From assembly GCA_019634045.1 (NCBI GenBank), contig JAHQWA010000475.1, positions 1 to 32,677 of the forward strand: a stretch of 32,677 nucleotides of DNA. Reading direction: 5' to 3'. Source of the stretch: Saprospiraceae bacterium. Its GTDB lineage: Bacteria > Bacteroidota > Bacteroidia > Chitinophagales > Saprospiraceae. The notes beneath the pieces are model-generated. The model made no database searches. It saw only the letters and a program-made list of their open reading frames with translations, and had not been told where the DNA came from. Both the position numbers and the translations under genes were made by a program. This document shows positions 16,824-24,257 of this stretch, piece after piece; the first letter of the stretch is position 1; each line of letters starts with the position of its first letter.

Positions 16824-18179
16824 TTAACGTCTGCGACCTCGACCTCTGCCACCACCAGCACCGCCGCCCATCATCCCGGCCATACCAGGAGATTTGCTCA
16901 ACTTATGCATCATTTTACGCATTTGATCGAATTGCTTGATGAAACGGTTGATATCATCCATTGTCTGACCGCAACCCTGGGCAATCCGTTTTTTACGACT
17001 GATATTCAGCAATTCCGGATTGGATCTTTCCTGTGGAGTCATGGATAGGATGATCGCCTCTACCTTGTTAAAGGCGCTATTATCTATATCCAAGTTCTTG
17101 GTCATCTTGGACATTCCTGGGATCATATTCATCAAACTCTTCAGATCACCCATTTTTCGGATCTGTGCCAACTGGCTCAAGAAGTCATTGAAATCAAACT
17201 TGTTCTTGCGAATCTTTTTCTCCAGACGTTTGGCTTCTTCCTCGTCAAATTGCTCTTGCGCTCTTTCAACGAAAGAAACAATATCCCCCATGCCTAAAAT
17301 CCGCTGAGCCATCCGATCAGGGTGGAACACATCCAAGGTATCCATTTGCTCCCCGGTACTGACAAACTTGATCGGCTTACCGACCGTGTATTTTACAGAA
17401 AGGGCTGCACCACCTCTTGTATCACCATCTAGCTTAGTCAGAACAACACCATCATAATTAATGACTTCGTTGAAGGCCTTGGCTGTATTTACTGCATCTT
17501 GGCCCGTCATGGAGTCCACGACAAAAAGTGTCTCGTTGGGAAGAATAGCATTTTTGACGTTGGATATTTCTTCCATCATCGCTTCATCAATGGCCAAGCG
17601 ACCAGCTGTATCCACAATTACAACATCATGCTTATTATCCTGAGCGTATTTGATCGCCTTTAAAGCGATTTCTACCGGATTCTTATTTTCCACTTCTTTA
17701 TAGACGGGAACACCTACTTGCTCACCCAGTACCGTAATCTGATCAATGGCAGCAGGACGATATACATCACAAGCCACCAATAATGGTTTCTTGTTCCGCT
17801 TCGTTCTTAAATGTAAAGCTAGTTTACCCGAAAAGGTCGTTTTACCAGAACCCTGTAGGCCCGCGATCAACACTACGGCCGGCTCTCCCTTAATATTTAT
17901 TCCCGCAGCTTGACCTCCCATCAGGGAAACCAATTCGTCCATCACGATCTTCACCATCAACTCTCCAGGCTTCACAGCCTTCAGGACGTTTTCAGTGCCA
18001 AGTGCTTTATCCTTTATCTTATCCGTAAATTCTTTGGCGATCTTATAGTTAACGTCAGCAGACACTAAGGCTCTACGGATCTCCTTTATCGATTGAGCAA
18101 TGTTGATCTCAGTTAGTTTGCCATCTCCCCTTAGGGTCTTAAACGCACCTTCTAAACGATCACTAAGACTTTCGAACAT
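16824..18179 (-). CDS. ffh: Signal recognition particle GTPase Ffh
   Basis: The 451-residue protein follows the Ffh layout. The N domain covers about 1-90. The G domain has GLQGSGKT (107-114), DVYRPAA (138-144), DTAGR (190-194) and TKLDGD (248-253). The M domain covers about 325-430, with a methionine-rich stretch (MNMIPGMSKMTK, QMRKMMHKL) and the RNA-binding segment RKKRIAQGCG. Ffh binds 4.5S RNA and signal sequences and docks with FtsY to target nascent membrane proteins. The C-terminus ends in a Gly/Arg-rich tail (GGGAGGGRGRGRRR). The start at 18179 agrees with the family's MFESLSDRL opening. An exact promoter match lies about 130 nt upstream. No SRP RNA gene was recognised nearby. Confidence 0.97.
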   Translation of the reverse strand: MFESLSDRLEGAFKTLRGDGKLTEINIAQSIKEIRRALVSADVNYKIAKEFTDKIKDKALGTENVLKAVKPGELMVKIVMDELVSLMGGQAAGINIKGEPAVVLIAGLQGSGKTTFSGKLALHLRTKRNKKPLLVACDVYRPAAIDQITVLGEQVGVPVYKEVENKNPVEIALKAIKYAQDNKHDVVIVDTAGRLAIDEAMMEEISNVKNAILPNETLFVVDSMTGQDAVNTAKAFNEVINYDGVVLTKLDGDTRGGAALSVKYTVGKPIKFVSTGEQMDTLDVFHPDRMAQRILGMGDIVSFVERAQEQFDEEEAKRLEKKIRKNKFDFNDFLSQLAQIRKMGDLKSLMNMIPGMSKMTKNLDIDNSAFNKVEAIILSMTPQERSNPELLNISRKKRIAQGCGQTMDDINRFIKQFDQMRKMMHKLSKSPGMAGMMGGGAGGGRGRGRRR

Positions 18180-18313
18180 GAATCAACGATTTTTTTTATT
18201 TTCAGTTATTATTAATTATTTTGCTTGCACCAACAGATTAGAATAACAATTAAACTAAATCCTTAGTTCGCATACGCACCATATAGCTATTCTAACATTT
18301 TACAAACAGTATG

Positions 18314-18343
18314 CAAATATAAAGATTTTCCGTTCTTAGACAA
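18314..18343 (-). promoter_or_regulatory. Bacteroidota-type promoter for ffh
   Basis: On the minus strand, TTG (18343 to 18341) is followed after 19 nt by TATATTTG (18321 to 18314), an exact match to TAnnTTTG. The implied leader is about 125-130 nt. Confidence 0.6.
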
Positions 18344-18526
18344 TGTTTTGTCCTTGCTCAAAAACTCAGCAATATAAAGTCTACAGCGAATTGTGACTCC
18401 GTGGGAAATACCCCGTCTAAGAAATGTGAATACTTGATACCAACTTCTACTTTATGCTTCTCATGGACTCGTTCTAGTCGTTGGCAATATTCAACTCCCT
18501 TACAGAAAAGTAAAACGGCGCCCGGA

Positions 18527-18559
18527 TTGCCCTGACTCCAAGATTTATTATTATTTTTG
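18527..18559 (+). promoter_or_regulatory. Bacteroidota-type promoter for the OmpA/HhH two-gene unit
   Basis: TTG (18527-18529) is followed after 22 nt by TATTTTTG (18552-18559), an exact -7 consensus match, 74 nt before the first start codon. Confidence 0.55.
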
Positions 18560-18633
18560 GTTAGTTGACCAAATTTGATAAGGTATATTTTACTTTATAA
18601 AGAATATTTTTTTACTAACAAACAAGTTGACAT

Positions 18634-19476
18634 ATGTCCGCACCAATTAAGGTCATTGTTATGCTAATAATATGGGCCTTGTACTCTATAGTCGCCTACC
18701 AAGGGTGCCTAAAGCAGTGTTGTACGGAGGAAGGCGCAGGTGAAACCACAACAGTCGTGGATGAGCCTGAAGAAACCACCCCCGTTGCATCGCGTTACCC
18801 CATTGATTTCCAATGGTCCAGCGCACAGGCCTTTACTAACGATGGTTTCGATGCCACTAAACAAAATCTACTCGCCCAATTGGATGATAATAACATCCTT
18901 GAAATCACAGGTTTCTATTTTGAAGGGGAGGAGGCACCAGAAGGATTTGAAAATATGGGATTTGCTAGAGCAGCCCAGATTCGTGATCTTCTTGCCCCCG
19001 ATATTCCTTCGGATCGCATTAAGCTGAGAGCACGCTTAGTTGATGATCGGGACGGAATGGAAGAAGGCTATTTCGAAGCTGCTGATTTCGAATGGAAGAC
19101 CCCTGAGGCTGAAGCTGAAGAAACGGTCGAAGAATTAGGTGATCGAGCTATTATTCGTTTCCCCTTCAATTCGACTATCAAGGAAGCAGATGCTGCCGTT
19201 GATGACTATTTGGATCGTTTGGCAGAACGTATCAAGACTTCCGGAGAGAAGGTAACCATCACAGGTCATACAGATAATGTAGGGGGGGATGATGCTAATA
19301 TGGCGCTTGGCCTAAGACGGGCCAAAGAGATCAGAGATATCCTCATCGGAAAGGGTGTTGATAGAAGCCAAATCACTACGGATTCCAAAGGTAAATCTCA
19401 ACCGGTGGATACGAATGATACTGAGGCTGGTAGACACAATAACCGACGTGCGGAAGTTAGACTCATCAAAAACTAA
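18634..19476 (+). CDS. Membrane-anchored OmpA-domain protein with a degenerate second OmpA-like fold
   Basis: The 280-residue protein has one N-terminal hydrophobic segment (about residues 7-25) after a single Lys, which favours an in-to-out topology with the rest in the periplasm; CLKQCC at 25-30 is not a good lipobox. An acidic Thr/Glu/Pro linker follows. Residues about 171-280 are a normal OmpA domain with the peptidoglycan signature GHTDNVGGDDANMALGLRRA (Asp214, Arg229) and the closing NNRRAEVRL. Residues about 55-150 look like a second copy: ITG at 91-93 versus 209-211, NM at 107-108 versus 222-223, RAAQIRDLL at 112-120 versus RAKEIRDIL at 229-237. The first copy lacks the TD pair, so it probably does not bind peptidoglycan. 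The HhH gene follows after 28 nt. Confidence 0.85.
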   Translation: MSAPIKVIVMLIIWALYSIVAYQGCLKQCCTEEGAGETTTVVDEPEETTPVASRYPIDFQWSSAQAFTNDGFDATKQNLLAQLDDNNILEITGFYFEGEEAPEGFENMGFARAAQIRDLLAPDIPSDRIKLRARLVDDRDGMEEGYFEAADFEWKTPEAEAEETVEELGDRAIIRFPFNSTIKEADAAVDDYLDRLAERIKTSGEKVTITGHTDNVGGDDANMALGLRRAKEIRDILIGKGVDRSQITTDSKGKSQPVDTNDTEAGRHNNRRAEVRLIKN

Positions 19477-19504
19477 TTGAATCAACTAAAAAACCTTTAA
19501 TAAG

Positions 19505-20503
19505 ATGCAAATCGATATATTATTATTACATACGACGATCTTCGGCTTACCGTGCTGGTTGGCCTGGTTGTTAGCTTCTCTTATTTCCTTCCTCCTAGGC
19601 CTATTGTTAGGCTGGTGGTTATGGGCTAAGTATAAAGCGGAAGTGGAAAGGTATGAAAGAGAGTTGGCGGATCTTAAGAAGCGTCATACGGATCTTGAAG
19701 CAGAATTCAACGGCTTGAAATACAAGTTGGATGAAGCTGAAAAAGACAAAGATGGCCTGCGCGTATCTCTAGGTAAGTGTGAGGCAGATAAGATGACACT
19801 CCTCGCTAAACTAGAGCAAGGTGGAGATGACGATGGAGGATCTTCTATGGTTGTTGCTTCCGGTGGAACGGATGGCTTGAAAGAGGGAACACAAGTACCG
19901 TTCAGTTTGAGTACTATCTTAAAGCCGCATGAACTTCAAATCGTAGAGGGTATCGGACCCAAGATCGAAGGCTTGCTGAAAGATGCCGGCATCAAAAACT
20001 GGAAAGATCTGTCAGAGGCAGACTATGATACCCTGAAAGGCATCTTAGCGGATGCTGGACCTCGGTACCGCATGCATGATCCTAAAACTTGGGCTAAACA
20101 AGCAGGATTGGCACTGAAAGGAAACTGGGATGAACTGATCGAATATCAAAAATTCCTAGATACGGGACGTGACGACAAAGGCAATACGAATACCCCTTCC
20201 AAGGTGGAAAAATTGGCGCAAAAGCGTCTAGGTTTCTCTCGTAAAGCCGAGGATCTGCAAATTGTAGAAGGTATTGGACCAAAAATTGAATCGATCTTAA
20301 AGGCAGCGGGTATCAACAACCGTGCTGAACTCGGAGCAACATCAGCAGAACGCTTGAAGGAAATTCTGACAGAAGCAGGTGACCGTTACCGCTTGGCTGA
20401 TCCAACTACTTGGCCAAAACAAGCACAGTTGGCAGCTGAAGAGAACTGGAGAGCCTTGAGAGAATACCAAGAGTTCCTAGATGGAGGGAAAGCTCCAAAG
20501 TAG
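19505..20503 (+). CDS. Membrane-anchored coiled-coil protein with two helix-hairpin-helix modules
   Basis: The 332-residue protein has one strong transmembrane segment at about 14-40; the preceding part has no Lys/Arg while KYK and ERER-like charges follow, so the C-terminal part should be cytoplasmic. Residues about 43-106 form a charged heptad-rich coiled coil. After a Gly/Asp/Ser linker come two modules of exactly 76 residues, 144-219 and 251-326, each beginning LQIVEGIGPKIE and continuing with (I/L)LxxAGxRYRxxDPxTWxKQAxLA and ending in YQ(K/E)FLD. The opening is a helix-hairpin-helix motif (GIGPKI), known for non-specific DNA binding; similar modules occur in other Bacteroidota proteins, including fusions to L21. 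Function is not established. It lies 28 nt after the OmpA-domain gene and ends at a strong terminator, so the two form one transcription unit. Confidence 0.85.
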   Translation: MQIDILLLHTTIFGLPCWLAWLLASLISFLLGLLLGWWLWAKYKAEVERYERELADLKKRHTDLEAEFNGLKYKLDEAEKDKDGLRVSLGKCEADKMTLLAKLEQGGDDDGGSSMVVASGGTDGLKEGTQVPFSLSTILKPHELQIVEGIGPKIEGLLKDAGIKNWKDLSEADYDTLKGILADAGPRYRMHDPKTWAKQAGLALKGNWDELIEYQKFLDTGRDDKGNTNTPSKVEKLAQKRLGFSRKAEDLQIVEGIGPKIESILKAAGINNRAELGATSAERLKEILTEAGDRYRLADPTTWPKQAQLAAEENWRALREYQEFLDGGKAPK

Positions 20504-20539
20504 GACTTATTGATAAAAATAGTAGCTAATTGCTACCGT

Positions 20540-20575
20540 TGGGCCTTATCCTGAGCAGGATTAAGGCCCATTTTT
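20540..20575 (+). terminator. Intrinsic terminator after the OmpA/HhH unit
   Basis: A 12-bp stem with one bulged T (20540-20551 with 20558-20570), a 6-nt loop and a five-T run (20571-20575) lie 37 nt after the stop codon. Confidence 0.9.
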
Positions 20576-20687
20576 ATGTGGTAGCCGACTAGGTTTTTAC
20601 AGATTAGCATCAGAAGTATGATAGGAATTAGGAGGCTGGTAGAAAAAAATACGTATTTTTCGCCCCAATCGTAAAAATGCTAAACTT

Positions 20688-21488
20688 ATGAGATTCCTTT
20701 TGCTGGCCTTCTTGATCGCGATTCTTTCCGTAGCCTGTGAAAATGCCAATGAAGCCTCGGCCGAAGCTTCCACTGAAGAAGCCGTGGGCAATCCGGCGGC
20801 GGATGGCTTCAATGAAGAAGAATCTGATGCCAAGGCTATTGAATGGGCGGATAAAGTGATGATGGCAATGGGCGGCAGGAAGAGTTGGGACACGACTCGG
20901 TATTTTCATTGGAACTTTTTTGGCCGCAGAACGCTTTTATGGGATAAGCAAGCACAGAGAGTTCGCATAGAATCACCAGGAGATAGTACCATATACTTGG
21001 TGAATTTAGCCGAAGGTACAGGTAAGGTGAAAAAGGGAAGTGTAGTATTTGAGCAGCCTGATAGTCTTGAGACCTATGTAGGTATAGGCAACAGAATTTG
21101 GATCAATGACTCCTACTGGTTGGTGATGCCTTTCAAATTGAAAGATTCAGGAGTGACACTGAACTATGTAGGACAGGATACCACACTGGAAGGTAAAACA
21201 GCTGAAGTGCTGGCCTTAACCTTTGAAGAGGTGGGGGTTACCCCTCAAAATAAATACCTGATTTATGTTGATCCCGCCACAGAGTTGGTTTGTCAATGGG
21301 ATTTTTACTCCAATGCGGATGATGAAGCCCCTCGCTTTGCCATGCCATGGAAGAGTTATCAAAAGCACGGAGATCTTCAGTTGTCTGGGGATCGAGGCAA
21401 ACCTCAATTATCGGAAATCGCTGTTTTTCAAGAGATACCAGAGGAAGCCTTTACTTCCTTCGATCCTATAGACATTACTCAATGGTAG
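20688..21488 (+). CDS. Lipoprotein of unknown function
   Basis: The 266-residue protein has a lipoprotein signal (MRFLLLAFLIAILSVAC, lipidated Cys17), then an acidic Ala/Glu linker to about residue 55. The rest is rich in beta strands with many aromatic residues: the segment MGGRKSWDTTRYFHWNFFG, a central LNYVGQDTTLEGKTAEVLALTF and LVCQWDFYSNADDE near the end. This order resembles the LolA/LppX-type half-barrel fold of lipoprotein carriers, but I recognise no diagnostic motif and do not assign a function. The gene sits alone behind a strong terminator. A TATTTTTC sequence (20654-20661), one base from the -7 consensus, lies 26 nt before the start with no clear -33 partner. Confidence 0.7.
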   Translation: MRFLLLAFLIAILSVACENANEASAEASTEEAVGNPAADGFNEEESDAKAIEWADKVMMAMGGRKSWDTTRYFHWNFFGRRTLLWDKQAQRVRIESPGDSTIYLVNLAEGTGKVKKGSVVFEQPDSLETYVGIGNRIWINDSYWLVMPFKLKDSGVTLNYVGQDTTLEGKTAEVLALTFEEVGVTPQNKYLIYVDPATELVCQWDFYSNADDEAPRFAMPWKSYQKHGDLQLSGDRGKPQLSEIAVFQEIPEEAFTSFDPIDITQW

Positions 21489-21605
21489 TAAGAAAGCAGA
21501 TAAAAACAATTGATAAAAGATTGATTTACAGCAAATAAAGCTTCATTTCTTAATCTGAGCCCTCAGAATTTAACCAAAAAAAGGCTGGTTGATTGACAAC
21601 TTAGC

Positions 21606-21636
21606 TTTCATTCCCCCGTAAATAGGACTATTTTTG
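21606..21636 (+). promoter_or_regulatory. Bacteroidota-type promoter for the aminotransferase gene
   Basis: TTTC (21606-21609) is followed after 19 nt by TATTTTTG (21629-21636), an exact -7 match, 34 nt before the start codon. Confidence 0.5.
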
Positions 21637-21670
21637 GCGCACTTTTTTATTTAATAAACTATTATTTATC

Positions 21671-22903
21671 ATGCCATCGATTTCAAAAAGGGGAGTGGAG
21701 GTACCATTATCTCCATTCCGAAAGTTGGTGCCTATTGCCGATAAAGTAAAGGCAGATGGGAAGCACGTGTATCACCTCAATATTGGACAACCTGATATTG
21801 AAACACCTGCGGCGGCCATGGCGAAAGTAAAGGAAACTGACCTGAAAATTTTAGCATATAGCGCGGCGGCAGGAAATGCCAGTTACCGCGCGAAGTTGGT
21901 GGATTACTATGCCAAATTTGATACAGAAATCACAGCAGATCAAGTGGTGGTGACTACCGGTGCATCTGAAGCCATCCAGTTTCTGTTTTTGGCTTGCATG
22001 GATCATGGTGATGAGATGGTTGTGCCGGAACCCTTTTATGCGAATTATAACGGTTTTGCACACATAGCAGATGTAAACGTTGTACCGGTTACTTGTGACT
22101 TAGAAGATGGTTTTTCCTTGCCAGATGCCAAAGCTTTCGAAGCTGTCATTACGCCTAAAACAAAGGCGATCTTTATCACCAACCCCAATAATCCGACGGG
22201 CTGCTTTTATCCAGAAAAGGCCTTAAAGGAATTGGCGCAGGTAGTCAAGAAATATGATCTATACCTCTTTGTTGACGAAGTTTACCGGGAGTTTTGCTAC
22301 GACGGGCAGGACTTCTTTTCTGTTTTGCGATTGGAAGAGATCGAAAACAATGTGGTGGTGATTGATTCTGTATCCAAGCGCTATAGCGCCTGTGGGGCTA
22401 GAGTAGGGGCCATGGTTACCCGAAACGAGGAATTGATTGATACGGTGGTAAAGTATGCTAAGTTGCGATTGAGCCCTCCAGGTCTCGGGCAAATTTTGGC
22501 GGAAGGGGCCTTGGAGATGGACGATAGCTATATGAATGAGGTGAAACAAGAATATGATCGCCGCAGGAATGTGGTCTTTGAGAGACTGCAGAAAATGGAT
22601 GGAGTGATCAGCTACCTACCGGGTGGTGCTTTCTATTGCTTCGCCGAGTTTCCAGTAGAAAATGCCGACCATTTCTGCCAATGGTTGCTAGAGAAATTTG
22701 AATACAAAGGTTCAACCGTGATGCTTTCTCCTGGAGAAGGTTTTTATGCTACACCTGGGCTAGGTGTAAATCAGGTACGGATTGCCTACGTCCTAAATAC
22801 CAAAGATCTGCACGCGGCTATGGATTGCCTAGAGGAAGCACTACAGGTGTATCCGGGCCGAATTAAGGTAGGCCAATGGGCAGCGGGTACGGCCCTAGTT
22901 TGA
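21671..22903 (+). CDS. PLP-dependent aminotransferase, class I/II (aspartate aminotransferase-like)
   Basis: The 410-residue protein is a full-length fold-type I aminotransferase. Visible landmarks are LNIGQPDIETP near the N-terminus (37-46), TTGASEAIQFLF (95-106) for phosphate binding, NPNNPTG (171-177), Asp202 in LFVDEVYREF which contacts the PLP nitrogen, the Schiff-base Lys236 in SVSKRYSACGARVG, and the substrate-carboxylate Arg in VNQVRIAYV near the end. The family moves amino groups between amino acids and 2-oxo acids in the cytoplasm; which amino acid it uses cannot be read with confidence, although the layout resembles aspartate/alanine-type enzymes of the I-gamma group. It is a single gene with its own promoter and converges with guaC at a shared hairpin. 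Confidence 0.88.
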   Translation: MPSISKRGVEVPLSPFRKLVPIADKVKADGKHVYHLNIGQPDIETPAAAMAKVKETDLKILAYSAAAGNASYRAKLVDYYAKFDTEITADQVVVTTGASEAIQFLFLACMDHGDEMVVPEPFYANYNGFAHIADVNVVPVTCDLEDGFSLPDAKAFEAVITPKTKAIFITNPNNPTGCFYPEKALKELAQVVKKYDLYLFVDEVYREFCYDGQDFFSVLRLEEIENNVVVIDSVSKRYSACGARVGAMVTRNEELIDTVVKYAKLRLSPPGLGQILAEGALEMDDSYMNEVKQEYDRRRNVVFERLQKMDGVISYLPGGAFYCFAEFPVENADHFCQWLLEKFEYKGSTVMLSPGEGFYATPGLGVNQVRIAYVLNTKDLHAAMDCLEEALQVYPGRIKVGQWAAGTALV

Positions 22904-22927
22904 TACTAAAAGACAGATAAGTATAAT

Positions 22928-22959
22928 TCAGCCAGATCAACTTCCATTGATCTGGCTGA
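22928..22959. terminator. Bidirectional terminator between the aminotransferase gene and guaC
   Basis: A perfect 13-bp stem (22928-22940 with 22947-22959) and a 6-nt loop lie between two convergent stop codons, 25 nt from one and 16 nt from the other. Confidence 0.8.
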
Positions 22960-22974
22960 TTCATGAATAGCCTA

Positions 22975-24012
22975 TTATGAAAATACCTCATTGTGCTGCT
23001 CTTGAACGCGGATGAAGGTGGTACGTTTAGTCAGTTCTTTTAGTCGACTAGCGCCTACATAAGTACAAGTAGACCTAAGACTACCCAACATATCTTTGAT
23101 CGTCTCTTCCACCGCTCCTTTATATGGAATCTCTACGGTTTTACCCTCCGAAGCCCGGTAATCTGCCACTCCTCCCGCATATTTGGTCATCGCAGTCTTG
23201 GAACTCATCCCATAGAATAACTTTACGGGTTTCCCCTCTTTTTGAATCAATTCACCTCCACTTTCGTCATGTCCAGCAAACATCCCTCCCAGCATTACAA
23301 AATCGGCTCCTCCGCCAAAGGCTTTGGCGATATCTCCTGGGATTTTACACCCACCGTCTGCAATGATCTGCCCGCCTAAACCATGGGCAGCATCAGCACA
23401 CTCGATAATGGCGGAAAGCTGTGGATAACCTACGCCCGTTTTGACCCTCGTGGTACAAACGGATCCAGGTCCAATACCGACTTTGATAATGTCAGCCCCA
23501 GCAAGAAGGAGTTCTTCGACCATCTCCCCCGTAACTACATTCCCTGCCATGATTACTTTGTCAGGAAACTGTTCCCTTGTTCGTTTTACGAATTCAACAA
23601 AGTGCTCCGAATAGCCATTGGCTACATCGATGCAAATGAATCGAAGTTGTGGGAATGCTGCCAAGAGTTCTGCCAAGCGTTGAGCGTCTCCTTGACCCGT
23701 GCCGGTACTGATAGCGATAAATTCTGATACTTCTTTTGGTGCTTGGGCCAAGAAAGCAGCCCAATCCTCTTGCTGATAGTGCTTGTGAATGGCAGTGAAA
23801 AGGCCATGTTTGGCGAGGACCTCGGCCATTTCAAAGGTTCCTACGGTATCCATATTTGCTGCCACGATCGGAACCCCGGTCCAGGTGGCACCGCCATGCA
23901 AGAATTCAAAGCTACGATCTACCGACACTTGAGCCCTTGATTTTAAAGTAGAGCGCTTTGGGCGAATCATTACATCTTTGAAGCCCAATTTTAGGTCTGT
24001 TTCAATTCTCAT
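22975..24012 (-). CDS. guaC: GMP reductase
   Basis: The 345-residue protein matches the length of E. coli and animal GMP reductases rather than the longer IMP dehydrogenase, and has no CBS domains. It opens with the GuaC-type [18 protein letters not shown] and has the catalytic loop [20 protein letters not shown] with Cys186 and Thr188, the dinucleotide-site segment [10 protein letters not shown], the phosphate site [16 protein letters not shown] and the family stretch [10 protein letters not shown] followed by [14 protein letters not shown]. The enzyme reduces GMP to IMP with NADPH and so lets the cell interconvert purine nucleotides. It stands alone on the minus strand and is divergent from yidC. 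A near-consensus TATCTTTC (24042 to 24035) lies just upstream. Confidence 0.95.
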   Translation of the reverse strand: MRIETDLKLGFKDVMIRPKRSTLKSRAQVSVDRSFEFLHGGATWTGVPIVAANMDTVGTFEMAEVLAKHGLFTAIHKHYQQEDWAAFLAQAPKEVSEFIAISTGTGQGDAQRLAELLAAFPQLRFICIDVANGYSEHFVEFVKRTREQFPDKVIMAGNVVTGEMVEELLLAGADIIKVGIGPGSVCTTRVKTGVGYPQLSAIIECADAAHGLGGQIIADGGCKIPGDIAKAFGGGADFVMLGGMFAGHDESGGELIQKEGKPVKLFYGMSSKTAMTKYAGGVADYRASEGKTVEIPYKGAVEETIKDMLGSLRSTCTYVGASRLKELTKRTTFIRVQEQHNEVFS

Positions 24013-24169
24013 GTAAAAGCTTAAGTTTTATTGGGAAAGATAGTAGGGAATTGTAATTCTACAGCGGTTTACGCTTTAAATCTTTGTATAATTCGTGATT
24101 CAGAAGCTGGAGTTTTAACAGAAAGATTCACAACTTAGTCTAAGACCGCGTAAGAATCATCTATCATTC

Positions 24170-24201
24170 TTGTTTTTAGCTCGAACAAAATTGTACCTTT
24201 G
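24170..24201 (+). promoter_or_regulatory. Bacteroidota-type promoter for yidC
   Basis: TTG (24170-24172) is followed after 21 nt by TACCTTTG (24194-24201), an exact -7 match, 56 nt before the start codon. Confidence 0.65.
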
Positions 24202-24257
24202 CCCTGCTTTTGAAGAGCGTTAGGAAAGACTATGCTCTTTACAAAAAAAATCAATGA

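Larger units (their letters stand above)
18180..18633. other. Divergent intergenic region between ffh and the OmpA/HhH unit, 454 nt
   Basis: This AT-rich region holds a candidate minus-strand promoter for ffh (18314-18343) and a candidate plus-strand promoter for the OmpA/HhH unit (18527-18559). On the minus strand one frame stays open for 78 codons (18358-18594) but has no ATG, GTG or TTG start and overlaps the plus-strand promoter; I do not call it a gene. No tRNA, SRP RNA or repeat was recognised. Confidence 0.6.

Noticed and set aside
18460-18500. T-loop-like GTTCTAGTC suggesting a tRNA
   Set aside because: No matching acceptor, D or anticodon stems are found around it on either strand.
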